Shown here: piece by piece, positions 24,451 through 38,635 of the stretch
Position numbering within the stretch: position 1 is the first letter of the stretch
Layout of the letters: each line of letters begins with the position of its first letter
Source: Epiperipatus broadwayi
Lineage: Eukaryota; Onychophora; Udeonychophora; Euonychophora; Peripatidae
Assembly (NCBI GenBank): GCA_028023455.1
Contig: JAQFVV010000153.1
Coordinates: 1,682,212-1,746,211 of the forward strand
Length of the DNA stretch: 64,000 nucleotides
Reading direction: 5' to 3'
The notes under the pieces: model-generated
What the model saw: only the letters and a program-made list of their open reading frames with translations
Databases searched by the model: none
Told to the model about the DNA's origin: nothing
Position numbers and translations under genes: made by a program

Positions 24451-27400
24451 TTCTAACAATAACTTAGTTATGTATGAACTAATTACATGGAATAAAAATA
24501 CTAACTTGCGATATAATTTTTTTTAAACCCAGCCTAGATTCAGATCTCAAGTTATGAGTATGGCAAGCAGGTACTGCACAGGTAAGCTTTGTGATGGCTG
24601 CCATAATATTACTTGTATTTCAATTTTTTACCTATAGCTAAATTATTAGTATTGTATCTATATAAGTATAACTATCATCGCATTTTGCTTACATAAATTG
24701 ATTTTAAATTAATTGTTATAGAATAAATGAATATTCTCACACAAAAATTTTTTCTTTAAAAATTGTCTGTAATTATTTATTTTACTAAACATAATTTAAA
24801 CAAAACTGCTTTTTAAAAAAAAAAATTTGTAGTCATTTTCTTACATGAAAACAATTTTAATACCCCATATTCTGGATTTTTTATTTTGTTGTTCTGCCTC
24901 GGTGAATATTATTGTAACCGCTTCAAGGAATTTGTTGACTGACTGTTGTTTTAATATAGTAATGGACCAACCACTATTATCCTGTTCAGATCTGGTTACT
25001 GTTTTTATAGACATGATAGTTTATAAATAAAGTAGAATTTTTTTTAGCATCTAATTTAGGGTTATTTATGTAAAAATATACTTAATATTTGGAGAATTTT
25101 TATTTTTAAACTTCGGTATTAATTTCAGTTTTCATATATATATATTAACTCAATTTCAAATATTTATTATTAATGAATATATATATATATATTAACGTTG
25201 GGTACATATTGTGTGCTTACTTATAATACGCGAGAGTTATGTATTGTAACAAAATGAAATTGGTGTTTATGTACAAATACATCTTTAAATAACAACAACA
25301 AAAATAATATATTAAAAACTGTTATCTGTGTTTTGTATAAATTCCTAAGTTCAACAATACATTAATTTAAGACTGATTCTGAAGAAAACAAAAAAAAATG
25401 ATTTGGAAAATAAATCTGTTTAAAACGTTTCGTGGTGTAATAAAAATGCAACCTTCTTTCATGCCTTTAGCCTGGAGTTTGAATGTTGAATTTTTTTTCC
25501 GATCACAAGAATTTGTTTAGATTATCGATTTGTAGTCAACCTAACTAGTCATTCATTTCTGCTTGGAAAATGAATATTTAGTTGACATTATTTGAAGGTA
25601 AAGTATCAGGTTAGTCTGAATTGGTCAGATAAGTCTTGACTCTAAAACAAAAAATTCATTTATATATGACTTTAAATTTTAGATTGCTGAATTACTGATT
25701 TAAGTTTCTTTTTAAATAAGCTTACAATATTTGGAAAACTTGCTAACTATATTATAACTGGGGGGGGGGTCAATAAATATAATTAAATTAATTAAATTTT
25801 ATTTATTGGTTTGCTTCGTAACTAATAAAATATTATTACATGTTTTATTGTAATATTGACGTGAATTTTTTTTTACAAACATTGTATTTACATTTGTTTA
25901 ATTTTTAACTATAAGTTTAAAGTCACTCTTTAATCATTATTTAAAATTAATTTTGGCCAATTCTGTCAATATACTCTTCTATGCATTATGTTTGTTTGTA
26001 ATTTGCTAAGTAAAGAAGTTCATATATATAATACACGATCAAACAAAATACAATATAAAACCATTTTTCTATTCAATTTGCACTCTTTTTTTTTTTTTAG
26101 TTTTTAGAACTGACAGATTAATCTACAAATTTAAATTTCCAATCAGCGTCTAAATTTTTCTGGTTTCTATGGTAATATAAAAACTGATAGACGAATGGTA
26201 GGAAAATTGCAACTACAGAAGATAAATTATTAAGGTTCATTTGTGAAAAGAAGTCTACAAATCTATTAGAAATTTTATTATGTTATTTTTTTTTTAAAAA
26301 ATGCAAGAATAGAATATGTAATTTTTATATATTTATTATTAAAGAATACCTTTATACATTTGAGCGTTTTGGATAGTATTTGGTACAAACGGGTTTTTTT
26401 AGATAAAGAATTTACCAAATGATATAAATAAATTCACTTGCGCGCGTATGATACATATTAATTTAAATCTGACTCATTACATTTATTATAGAATATAATT
26501 TTAGATAAACATCTGAAATAAACTAAAAACCTAAAAGCAGACATTAGTTCATCTTATGAATGGCTGACAAGAATATTAGGCTTATGTTAGTCAACAAAAT
26601 AATTATTCTTTTTATACTGCCACTGAGGCAAACAAAGTATTATAAATGTTACTTACATGATAAAAGATAAAACAATCTTTCAATAGACCTCTATAGATAG
26701 CATCATTTAGAAAAAAACTTAGATGGTAAAAATAAAACTTCTTAGACTTGTTAAATGTCACTTGTCAAGATTTAAGTTTTGTTTTATTCTCTAATAAAGA
26801 AAAAATTAGATACTTAATTGGCTACCTAAAACAAGAATGCTAAACTTGCTTGAAAACTAAAATAAAATCCCATGTTTAGTTTAATTTCAATCTCGATGCC
26901 ATGGACATGAGAAATATACAGAATAAATTAGTCCTTTTAAAATGTATATATATTGAAAACAAAACAAAAAAAACCCTAGATATTTTTATTTCTTTACATA
27001 ATAATAATAAAAACAATACAACCGTTGTTACTGGCAGAGACCCTAATATTTTATATAATATTAAACAAATAGTACATAAATGTCTAGTGCTGTCGAGCTA
27101 AGGCCTTATTAAGGCAATAAAGTGTATAGAAAAACTAATCAATAAACTTCAAAGGCGCTCTTATGCAGACCAGGATGAACTAATAGAAAAACTAGTCAAT
27201 TTAATATTTACGGCATAAAGAATATTTTTGATTGTATAAGATTCTTTAATTTTATGCTTTTTATCCTGCGTTTCACGCATCAATATGTCAAAAGATTGTG
27301 GGCGAAAAATGTTTTTATTATTATTTCAAGTATAGACAGAAGTATTTGTTTACCCTAAATCTAAATATTAGAATAACATATTAAAGTCGATGTTTTCTAT

Positions 27401-30400
27401 TGTTTGTTTTTTTTTTAAAAGCTATATATATATATTACTTTTGTTTAAATATGCTTTTTAAGAATATTTAATTTCATAAATCTGTTTCAATTTTACTGAT
27501 TAAAATATAAATATATAGGTTAAATAAGAATTAGACTTAATAAATGAAGAAAGTCTAATACTGATAGAAAAAAACAAAGACATTGTAGCTAAGTAGCTAG
27601 CTAACTCTCTGAATAGATTATAGAACAAGATTGTTTTTAGTTATTTGGAAAAAAATTAACTTTGGATTTGAATGCCAGATCAAAGACATAGCAGTGGTAA
27701 AATAAATAATGAGGGGAGTTTTAAAGTATAATTTTTATATCACTCCTAAATTACCTATTTTATAAAAAAGTATGCAATAATTTTTAAATAAAAAATAATG
27801 TAAATGGCAATCTAAAAAAAAAAATTGAAATTAGTCCAGCATTTTCATAAAATAGGGATTTAGTTTTTAGTTTTTAAAAATGGAGCAGATATGAGGCTGG
27901 AGATAAAATAAGCCTGTTAAATATTATCATTTTCACTTTTTTTCTATAGAGAGATATTGGAGAGGTCTTTTATTTTTCAGTGTTCTACTTAATTAAAAAT
28001 GTCTTTTTTTTTTAACTTTATTAATACAATTTTGAATAATTTTTTTTCTATAATAAATATAATATGCATTTATAAACATGGTAAAAATCTTTATATTAAT
28101 AGATGTATTTAATTTTATCACTTTAATGCTTTTTTGTTTATGTTTTGTGCTGCATAAAATGAATATCACTTGATAGTAATCCTAATTCAGAGCTAAAAAA
28201 AATAAAATGAAGAAAGTGGGATTTCAAATTAAGAAAAAGGCTTCATGTAGAATTTAATGTAATCATTCTGCTTGCATGGTCTTGGTTTTTGGTTAAAATC
28301 TGGAAACAAAGCATAAGTTTTCATTAATTTGTTTAGTGTTTTTTTTTTTTTGTAAAATTAAATTAAATATTTATTTCCCAGTGAGAACAGTGAAGCTGCA
28401 ATAAATATTGCATCAATTTATTACTTCAATTATACTTCTCTAAAAAAAAAAAATGTAAATAAAACAAAATAAAAATATTAAAATTTATCAATTTAATAAA
28501 TTTCACTATATGATAGCATTATTTTTTTCATTTTGGAATGTTATAAATGATCATGTTTATTAATAATATTTATTTGAATTAAGTTATTTTATTCATTATT
28601 TGGCATAGTATACTATTTCCATAATTTTATATTATCTAAACATAAAGTTAAAAATGTTACAAAATTTACTATCTTTTTTAAGGGATAAAATAATTAAAAT
28701 TAAAATTATAAAACTGTCTTAAAGTATAGCATCAGAAAACTTAAGATTTGAAAAGTTTAATACAGAATCATAGTGAGGTGACTGTTTAAATTTCAAAGCT
28801 GATACAGACTTTAAAACATCAAAACAGCTATAAAGGCTATTGTTTGCTGCTAACAAGACTGCTATTAATGTTTCCTTAGGGGAAAAAGTCATTGAAGAAA
28901 GTCATCCAAAATGTGTTTAATTATGATAAAATTCTGATACTTTGCTCTCCAATTTATTTTTTAAAAATATACAGTACATGAAATTTTTATTAATTTTTGA
29001 ATGAATGAGATTGTCCAATGCATATACTACATTATTATATTTTTAAATTTGTGTATACTATAATTTTAATATATATATAAACAGTGTCTCTAAAAACATA
29101 TTTGTGTGTGTTTTTGTTGAAAAATACTATATACTTACAGTTCAATAAATAATATATGTTTTATTGCAACCAAAACTTATTAACAAAAGATAAAGTATAT
29201 ACATAATGTACACTGTATATGAAAGGAACTTGGAACAAAATATAGAAAATATAAGGCTTTATTATATACAATTTTATGTTTCGATTTTATTTAAACATTT
29301 TTATTGTTTAGCAGAAAATAAATCAAGCACAAATATTTAATATTAAACAAGAAGTTATAAAATAAAAAGAATATTATTAAAATTATAAATCATTTTTTGT
29401 CTTTTTTTGTAATTATAAATTGAATTTTTAAATTTCAAAGATTATTTTAGCTACTTGAAACTATTCTTTACTCAAATATATATTATTAATATAAAATTGG
29501 TTGATTAATATGTTTTATTCCATTAAAAATGTTTGTTTTGCTTCAAGATTAAAATGCAATTCTTTGTTCTGGTTATTTGTTTTAATTCATTACTTTTTTT
29601 GTTTATTTGTGAAGTTATTCTATTAAATTTAAGATTATCTTCATTTTTAAAAAGTAAATATTATAATGACTAATATATAAAATATAAATAATTTATGAAG
29701 AATAAAAATTTATTGATTAATATTAATAAACATTTGAAGTGTTTATTCAATTGGTAATTTCAGGATATTAAAACAATTAAAGAAATATATTAGTTAATTC
29801 TTTATATGAAAAAATATTTAACTATTTATCCTTGGCTGCAACAGTCTTTCTAATTCTTTGCAAATGTTAAATTATATAAAGGTAATTTTTTATGACTCAC
29901 TGTAGATTTTGGAGATTCATATTAAAATATAAAGATGTTAAATTGATATCTCAATGATTGCAAAAAGTATTTGGATTTGGAAAATACATAAGGCATCTTT
30001 TGAATTTATTAAATCTATAAAGATGGCAAACATTAATGAACAGTTTAATGTGTGTGGAATTTATGTGTTAGCTGTTCATTCAACATTGATTGTCATTATA
30101 CGAATATTTTAACAAATGCTAGGATAAATAGTAATGAAGCTCATTTGAATTGGATTAATCAAAAGTTGACTTGAAATTTAATGGTGACTTATAGAATGGA
30201 AAAAATATGAAACCTTATGGTCACCAATATTAAATACACATCTTGCAACCAATACTGACTTCATATATAAATGATATGTAAACGATGTGTTTATGGGTGA
30301 GCCACTAGTTATAACTGATAAAATATTTAATATGTTAAATTAAAAATAATTTGAAATGATCCATTTAATATGAAAATACTTTAACACAAATAAATTATAA

Positions 30401-32455
30401 GTTAAGATTAAATTATGTACACAAACGAAGTTAATTAATATGACAGACTAATTTTATACCTCTAATTGGGCATTTTAATTTGATATAAATTTGCAGGATT
30501 TAAAAAGTTTTTCTACTTCAATTAAGCAATGATTGTAATATAATGTTGATATGAAAAGAAATAGAATTATATAGAATATTTAATGAAAATAGGATAAAAT
30601 AAGACTATTTTATAATGAGTGGAATAATTCTATTATAAAGTAAAATGGCAATCAAATCACCTATTTCTAGTATGGGATTAAAAAAATCAAAAGGTTTATC
30701 CAAATTAATATTGATTTCAGGCTTTAAGCAATGCCAATAATAACATTAGTGTTGCAGATAAGCCTTTACATTGTATATTTGTACATTAATCTGGGTGTTC
30801 AACTTTCTATTATAATTAAATAAAAGCTAATGGTTAAGACATGTTTACAAAATAAGATGGATCTAAAAATAATGCATTACAGAAATCAAATTTCAATTTG
30901 TTTTAATTACAAAATGAAAGTAGACATAGTCAAAATAAGAGTCATAGATCACATAAGCTTGTGAGATACAAACAATGAGCATTGCCAATTGCTCAACAAG
31001 CTTTGTGATAAATTCTTAGCCAGAGAAAGCATTTAAAATATCTCTGTCAGGAACTCCCTCTAACCTCTGACCATGATTTCATGCTTTGGCACTTCTCAGA
31101 GAGGCACTAGGGTAGCTTCATACACTAGACATAATTTGTGTCCACAAAAAGTGAAGCTTATGGTTGAATATGATAACAAAAAAATAAGACTAGAGGGTAT
31201 TGGTTTATTTCAAATTCAAAAGGTGTCATTAAACAAAGAGACAGCATGCAATTATATCAAATATGGAATATTTAAATATAAATAAAATTTAGTCTAAAAA
31301 CTACTTCTACTGTTTGATGTCATGATTATGATGTATTACACCCAATATAAAGTACTAGCCTTTTAAAGTTAAGCATTTGACTCCATAGTTGTAGAAAGGT
31401 GTTTGATGTTAAATGAAAGGAGCCTCTTTGAATACTTTTTGAAGCCTTAAAGAAATCAATTGTGCCAAAATCTCATGTCCGTTCAATATTTTTTGTCATT
31501 GTAGTAGTTATTACTGTGTGATTAAATTTATTTTGTAAATGAATATAATAAACTGCTCAAAAACATGAGTCAGTCAGTTTGTGTATTTATTGGCTTTTTA
31601 CTTTTGAGTTTAAGATCATGTTTTTTTTCAGATGACTAATATTTCTTAACTGGGACATCAGTTGAGTTTTTTTCAAGCTATAATGAATATATGTTTGAAT
31701 ATTGTTTTATAGATATTACCATCACTGCAGATAAAACTAATAATGGCCTTTGTTTTCAGTAGGTTACAAAATCATCAACCAGGGCAGAAATTGATGACCA
31801 AAGACAAAAGATCCTAAGGTTGTTCTGATTGTTGATCTGGGCTGCCATTCAGCAATGATCTTTTATTTGGCTACTTACAATTGCAGATCACTTTTGTATA
31901 CATATTACATGAATTGGAAAAAATAAATAATATTAAACAGACATTTAGTGTACTTTGTAAAATTAAAATAAAATATGAAAAAATAATTGATTTAAAATAA
32001 ATATTGAAAGTGCAAATGCAGCCAGATTTATAATAAACAAAACATGTCTTGTGGGATTTTGTGGTATATTAGACAATACGGTAAGGTTAGTTATTCACCT
32101 AAATAGAAGATATCAAATTCAAATAATTCAGATTGATTATTGTAATAAAGAAGTAGAAAATTTTTGTATTAATATACAAAATGCTTTTGATCACACCAAA
32201 CAACATTTTTAAATTATCAGGAGAGATATTAACAGAAAAATTGGAAAATGATTGAAAGTTGAAAATATTGTGAATAAATTTGGTTATTTATTGTGACTAA
32301 AATGAGAGAACACAGACTTGTGGAATTCACAGAAAAAGAAAAACTATATATTATGATGTTTATTTTTTTTAAAAAATTCTAATTGGTAATGGATATGGTC
32401 ACATTTAATTGTAATGTAAAGGAATCTATCTCAGAAAACACAACCTTTTAGGGAG
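24451..32455. other. Long AT-rich stretch without a supported gene
   Basis: Eight kilobases with only short, low-complexity ORFs. There is a G run at 25761-25769 and short (TA)n runs near 25135, 25176 and 27426. A small ORF at 31073-31285 (+) has a more balanced composition but matches nothing I know. Around 30150-30330 (+) a broken reading (NTHLATNTDFIYK, then YVNDVFMGEPLV) faintly recalls a BEL/Pao-type reverse transcriptase, too weak to call. Confidence 0.45.
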
Positions 32456-32644
32456 TCATACTTTATTTACTTGTATTACATGCCCAATCCAATAAAAATG
32501 TGATTTTACAATAACGGATTCCATAATATCACTTCCAGTAAATTGAAAAACATATTGTTTTTTTAATCTTGCCAATGTATTTTTAAAATTTTGCAGAGCA
32601 TTCTTAAATAAAAAATTTCTAATGTTTTTATATTGTGGTAACAT
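32456..32644 (-). pseudogene. Possible LINE C-terminal fragment
   Basis: The minus strand has 62 open codons ending in SHFYWIGHVIQVNK, which resembles the '(K)W.GHV.R' motif near the C-terminus of RTE-like LINE proteins. It is isolated and short; the match could be chance. Confidence 0.3.
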
Positions 32645-33260
32645 GTTTAAGTCTCACTTCCTTACAATAAATTAGATAAAATGGTAGCTCTCTATACCAC
32701 TAACTTAGTTTTCTAGTTATTTCCCTGGAATGAAATACAGTTTTCCTTGACAAGTTAATAACCATCCACTTAAAAGTTGCTGATGATTTTTCTTTCATCA
32801 CTGACTAATAAGTTTTTTATCATTAATTATTAAATCAAAATTGTTCTTTAGAATTGTCAGAAAATAGTACCATTGTTAACATTCTGATAATAAATCCAAA
32901 AAGATGAAGTTCTTGTATTTGTTTTTAATCAATTCAACTTTAAAATCCCACCATCTTGATTCCTGTTTTATTAAGCCCCTATAAATAATTCTAAAGATCA
33001 ATGTCATAAAAATCAAAAACAAGATTGGAGCAATGTAGTTGTAAACACTTTATTTCATTCCATCATATTCAAAAGTTGTATAATACAAATAAATGTTGGT
33101 GTAAGTCAACTAATTTCAAACAATGATGTAAGCACAGGTTTGATGAATTGAGTCAAAATATCTTGACCAAATCAATACAATCAATATATAAATCACATTT
33201 TATTAACAATATTTTGCTTGTATTTTCCTGGCAACAAAAATTATATCTATGGTAAACAAG

Positions 33261-33280
33261 GATGTGATGTGATGTGATGT
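33261..33280 (-). repeat. LINE tandem tail, (ATCAC)n on the minus strand
   Basis: Four GATGT units on the plus strand, directly after the LINE 3' untranslated sequence. Confidence 0.8.
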
Positions 33281-33905
33281 ACTGTGGCTTCTCCTTAAAT
33301 GAAGTCAAGAATATCTGAGCGATTATGCCCAGATAAACCTGTTAGCCACTTAAATTTCCATTCCCCACTCTAAGTTTTCCCATATTCTGCTCCATCCCAT
33401 TTCCACAACATAATCTTTGTCAACTCTATGGCCTTTATATCTAAATCCTCCTTATCTTTTCCCAAACCCAGCATAAAAACTAATAATTCATTTTCTGATC
33501 ACTTTTTTCATATTTATTCTTCTATAACTTCATTATATGTAACCTTTCTATTTTCAAGCATTAACATTCAATTAACAAATGCCTAATATTTTCTATACCT
33601 TCCTTACATAATTTACAAAATAAATGACCCATATTTTTCCCTTTACATGTATATTCTCTTGTTGCTAAAGATACCGTTCGAGCCTTAAACAATAAACTAC
33701 TTTTCTTACTATTATCATATATTAACTCACACCTAATATTCTGTTTATTTCTATATATATTTAAACTCTTTTTATTCTCCATATTATTTCTCCATCTCTC
33801 TAACTCCCTATTCTTTATTAATAAATCTATTCTTTTATCCAATTCCTTATTATTATAACACTCAACAATCCTCTTAACACAATCATCCCATCTTTTGGAC
33901 AAATA
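33261..33905 (-). pseudogene. LINE 3' end with C-terminal coding part and tandem tail
   Basis: The minus strand has 113 open codons (33902-33561) including LLFKARTVSLATREYTC and FCKLCKEGIENIRHLLIEC, a C-terminal Cys/His motif of the type found at the end of CR1/L2/Jockey-like LINE proteins. Reading on past stops gives LTGLSGHNRSDILDFI, then a tandem tail of ATCAC units on the minus strand (plus GATGTGATGT repeated, 33261-33280). Short tandem-repeat tails are a known feature of several LINE clades. It is 5'-truncated at about 33905. The same 3' end occurs inside both TIR elements at 56700-56750 and 59059-59141. The clade is uncertain. Confidence 0.6.
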
Positions 33906-34115
33906 TACTGATATAAAATCCCTATCTAGTGCCTATTGGATGAGTAGGCACTAGATAGGGATTTTATGTACAAGCCTTCTGGCATCCATTGATTACTCTG
34001 GTTGGCACAGGGTGGCACTACTGTATGGTAAGTTTTGCCTTGTTTAATAACAATTATGTGCTAGTATAAGAGATGATGATCATGTGATGTTTAGTAATAT
34101 ATCTATAATACTTCT
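33905..34115. mobile_element. Penelope-derived repeat with a palindromic 5' junction
   Basis: ATAAAATCCCTATCTAGTGC (33913-33932) is the reverse complement of GCACTAGATAGGGATTTTAT (33948-33967), leaving a short loop. The right side then continues as the family: CATCCATTGATTACTCTGG, TGTATGGTAAGTTTTGCC, and AATTATGTGCTAGTATAAGA to ATCATGTGATGTTTAGTA. The hammerhead core is missing, but TTGGATGAG (the 3' side of helix I) remains at 33936-33944. The head-to-head junction resembles those at 6093 and 48475. Confidence 0.6.
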
Positions 34116-34644
34116 TGAGTCTCTAAAAGCCACATTGAGTCTCTAGAAAGCATTTTATTCAACAGAGTTCTTAAAAATATTTTTGCTCTTATGAATAATA
34201 ATGATGTTCCACTGTAATTACTGGACATATAATAATATATTAATCAATACATAACAGTAAATAAGCAAAACTGACTCTAACCTGGAACCAATTAACCTTT
34301 ATTAACATTATACATAACATAATTTATCTTTCTTCATTATTTTATTATTCTCCCAAGTTTACTGAAATCAATCAAAATGAAGATCTAGGACTTCCTATAT
34401 ACATACATATATATTGTCTAACATTATAAAGTATAAAATATGAGTAGATCTGGTTTACATATAATGCTACCTAAGTCATATAATTCAGTTGGTTGAGATA
34501 ACCACTTAAACAACAATGAAGCATTGAATATCCATTTCTTTAGATCCACCTCTAGTTGAAATGATCTTGGCTTGATTACTGAACTTTGTACAGTAAACTT
34601 ATCTCCCACTCATATAAAAAATAAATAATATAAAAACTCTCTCA
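34116..34644. other. AT-rich spacer between element fragments
   Basis: No supported gene. The small ORF at 34424-34609 (minus) resembles nothing I know. Confidence 0.4.
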
Positions 34645-34996
34645 GATAATTTTACCTTTCACTAGACTTATTAGTGGTATAAAATCTGTGTTATATGGTC
34701 ATTGTTTTTTCATTACAATGTACTTTTTTATATAAAAATTATTCTACATGAATGAAACGTGATTAACAGAGCACAAAAACATTAATTATAAACAACAATT
34801 AGCCATGATTCTGGTATACAGTATCGAAAGTGCTTGGCTAATTGTTGTTTATAATTAATATTTTTGTGCTCTGTTAATCACGTTTCATTCATGTAGAATA
34901 ATTTTTATATAAAAAAGTACATTGTAATGAAAAAACAATGACCATATAACACAGATTTTATACCACTAATAAGTTTAGTGAAAGGTAAAAATTATC
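34645..34996. repeat. Near-perfect long hairpin (foldback MITE)
   Basis: Two arms of about 160 bp (34645-34805 and 34835-34996) are almost exact reverse complements, separated by about 29 bp. Outer ends are GATAATTTTACCTTTCACTA and its complement. The near-identity of the arms points to recent insertion or ongoing correction. No coding sequence. Confidence 0.85.
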
Positions 34997-34999
34997 AAT

Positions 35000-37900
35000 A
35001 AATTGTTTAAACTATTCATCAATAGTATTCTGTCAAAATGACAAGTCCAGAGAGTAGTCATATCATCAGTTCATCCATTTTTCCATTCCATTCTTTTCCT
35101 TCTTCAATCCCACATAACTCTTCCCATCTCTTTTATCATCATATCAATCTCTTCCATTCTTTCTTTTTACTTCCACTCACCATACCCTCCAAAACATCTT
35201 TATTTAAATTATAATTTCTTTTTAACATATGTCCAATCCATTTTCTCTCTTTCTCTCTTTGACTTCCTGAATCAATCTTTTTTTTTTCATTTACTTTTTT
35301 TAAAACTTCATTATTTTATTCATCCAACTGATTTTTTTCATTCTTCTCCATGTCAACATCTCAAAGGTTTCCAATCTGTTTTTAATTTTATTACTCATTA
35401 TCCATGTGTCACAGCCATACATTAGTACACTTCACACATACCATTTAATTAATCTTTTTCTTCATTCTCCTCCTTTACCAATGCTATTATTTTTCTAACT
35501 TCATCACTTCTTCCATCTCACTCAACCAACCACCCAAATATCTAAATCATTTTACCTGTTGAACTAAATTATTATGGATTTAAATTTTTCAGACTTTTCG
35601 CATTTCTTCCTATCCATAAACACTCAGTATTCTCAACATTAATCTTCATTCCATATTCTATATATCCTTCTTCCAACTTATTCAATATATTCTGAAGACA
35701 CTTTTCATCCTCAACTATAAAAGCCATATCATCTGAAAATCTTATATTTGCTCCTCCACAGTCTACATAATTATTTAGCATATCTTCTAAATAAACATTA
35801 AAGAGAACAGGTGACATATTGCATCCTTGCCATTATTCACTTCATCAGTCTTATTACTTACCAATTTAATTCTTATCTTCATCCAATATATATTCTAAAT
35901 CAATCTTCTCTTTTTCCAAAATACCCCTTTATCTTTTAAGGTGGACATAAGTTTATTCCAGATTACCCTATCAAATGCTTTTTCAAAATCCACAAAACAT
36001 ATACCAATTCCTTTATCTTTTTCAATGTATCTCTCTGCAATTGTTCTAACAACACCAATAGCATCTTTTGTACTATTCCCTCTCTGAAAACCAAACTATT
36101 CTTCTCTAATATATAGATTCTTTAAATTAAAATTCTGAATAAAACTTTAGAAGCATAAAATAACAAACTTATTGTTCTATACTCTTCACATTTAACAGCT
36201 TTTTTCTTTTTGACAATGGGACTTATGATAATTCTTAAAAAATCTTCAGGCCACACTCCACTGTTATATATCAAATTGCAAAGTCCAACTATCTTCTTTA
36301 TAGTAAATTCTCCCATTTCTTTCAAAAATTCTATAGATATTGCATCAAATTCAATAGCCTTACCATACTTTATCTGGAAATATGTTCATATCTTTATCAT
36401 CTATTTCAATATCTTCTTCATTATCAAGTTCATAATTAATTAAATTATATTCTTTACTAAATAGACACTGAAGATATTCTTTCCATCTTTTTAATATATT
36501 ATTGCTAACAGTTAATCTATTTCCATTTTATCTGCAATCTCACTTGCTACCAACGTATTTTTCTCCTAAGTGACATTTTGTATTCTATCAAATACCAGAT
36601 CATATCTTTTTACCTGCTGAAATCTTTCTATCTCTCTACATTTTTGTTCCAACTATTTTTTTTGCTAAATCTGTTTCTCTTCTTAGCTCATTATTAATTT
36701 TTCTATATGCACTTTGCTCTTCCTTAGTATTTACATTCTTCCATCTTCTTTGTATTTCCCATGTTTTCCAACATACCTTCAGTTATCCAGGATCATTTAG
36801 CTTTCCTTATTCGAATAATATCTATTTCATTTTTGCTATTTTAAGAATCCTTCTTTAATTATGCAACAACATTTATCAGGATTATTAATATATTCCTCAT
36901 CTTCAACAATCCTTTTAATTTCATTTTCATATATTTTTCTTTTTCCATTTTTTTTTTCAAATTATCCAAGTCCCATCTTGCACATCTTTTTCTTTTTTAA
37001 TTCTTTTAAAGTCAACTTTGATTTAGCCATAACTAAATTATGATTTGAGTTTGTATCAGTACCAGGCAATCCTGAATCCATATTTAATCAATTTGATAAT
37101 ATTCTCTGTCACTGGAGTTTTCTATGTTTAGAATCTTTTAATATGGTTTTAAAACAAGTGATTGCAATTACAAACCCATTCTCCTTACAAAATTGTACAA
37201 GCCATCTACCTCTTTCATTTCTTTTTACAATACCATAATTTCAACAATTTTTTCTTCCTTACCCTTCCCCACAACAGTATTCCAATCACCCACGCAATAT
37301 AAATGCATTTTCCCCTTCAGGTTTGATAATTTCCTCTATTCATATATTTCATCAATTTTAATATCATCATGACTAATAGTTGGCATATAAAGTTGTTTGA
37401 TTACCAAATCCCTAAAACTTGCACTTATTCTCATCATCATCAGACTATCATCACTACAATAAACTTTTGCTACACTATTCCAAATTTTCTTTCCAACAGC
37501 AATGCCAACTCCATTAATTAATCTATATTATCTCAATAAAATAACATCTCCACTACTTACTTTCCTACATTTCTCCCATCTCACTTCACTTAATCCTAAA
37601 ACATCAATATTGTTTATATACAACTCTCTTTTTCAAATGTTCAAATTTTCCAGATCTTCTCAAAGATCTAACAACATTCCACATACCAATTCCCAGTGTG
37701 TCTTTTTCCAATGAATTAAATTTATGAGGATTTCACAGGTTTTTGACCTGAGTAGCCTCATGCCTATTCCTGCAGGGCAAGACATTAAAGTCATTCTTAA
37801 CTAAAGTCTCAACATCTAACATAATGATTCCTGTAAACATACTCATAATAAAATAATGGAATTATAAGGCAAAGTGGTTTCTTATCATTTCCTTTGTCCA

Positions 37901-38110
37901 GCAACAACCTCCATAGCAGGCTTAATGCCCTAGCTAAATCTCATAAAATGAATATCCATTTACCACTTTCTCCTCATTGTTGTCACCTTTATTGATCTTT
38001 CACTGACTTAGAAAAATACTGGTACTAAGCCAGCATCCATTGACTAATTTAATGGTCATCAACACTCACCATTATACATTCACTGCCATAGGAATTGTGG
38101 CATTTTATAG
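35000..38110 (-). pseudogene. Decayed RTE/BovB-like LINE, nearly full length
   Basis: On the minus strand, starting at the high end: a possible 5' untranslated region (38110-37730); the endonuclease start IGMWNVRSLRRSGKFEHLKK (about 37640-37700); LGLSEVRWEKC (near 37580); GVGIAVGKKIWNSV (near 37470-37510); the catalytic box GDWNTVVGKGKEE (near 37257-37295); and SNHNLVMAKSKLTLK near 37020-37060. RT blocks follow: IIISPIVKKKKAVKCEEYRT (within the open stretch 36122-36325), MSPVLFNVYLEDML and IRFSDDMAFI (35572-35817), where the FADD box reads FSDD. The C-terminal part contains LMYGCDTW near 35420 and KWIGHML near 35235. The wording matches the RTE/BovB group. Many frameshifts; dead. Confidence 0.8.
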
Positions 38111-38570
38111 AAGTAAACATGCCACTGTATGAAATAAAATGAGTAACATAATATAAAGATACTGTACTCTCCTGTCATGTTTACAATATGCATTTTATTG
38201 AATCCCTCCAATTTTTAATCAGGAATAGATTTTTTTCAAAAACTAATTCAAAGTTAACAGCATTAACCATTTAATATTGATTGTTAAATGGGTATTTATC
38301 TACTGGTAACTAGAGCATAGAAAACCAGTCAAACCTTCAGCACTTACGTGTAATATCTTTTATTCGTTACTTTATATGGGTTATTATAAATGACTTTACC
38401 CTCTAGTAAGCTACTTAGATTTGCTTTACCTTTTACCAATGGAGAAAGATGTGTATATTTAACTTAAAGGTTAATTTTATTTATTGTCACTATTTACTAA
38501 CACAATAAAGTGTAGAAAAATAACAGCAAGTCAATAATTTGCAATAACTAATTTTATATTGTTTCGTAGT
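38111..38570. other. AT-rich spacer
   Basis: No supported gene or placed repeat. Confidence 0.5.
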
Positions 38571-38635
38571 ATTCTAGTTAGTACATTCATTTGTCTTGGT
38601 CATAATTTGGGGTTCAAATCCAGATAAAATTTGAT
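38571..38635 (+). repeat. tRNA-like sequence, SINE head or tRNA pseudogene
   Basis: TAGTATTCTAGTTAGTACAT resembles a tRNA A-box region (the TAGTATAGTGGTTAGTA pattern) and GGGGTTCAAATCC (38611-38623) is a strong B box. The stems are poorly paired and a T-rich tract follows, so it is not a functional tRNA. Confidence 0.5.

Noticed and set aside
29900-30480. Possible BEL/Pao-type reverse transcriptase
   Set aside because: Only one phrase (YVNDVFMGEPLV) recalls the family; no other RT motif could be read around it.
31073-31285. 70-codon plus ORF as a host gene
   Set aside because: Balanced composition at its start, but no homology, splice or promoter signal that I can support.
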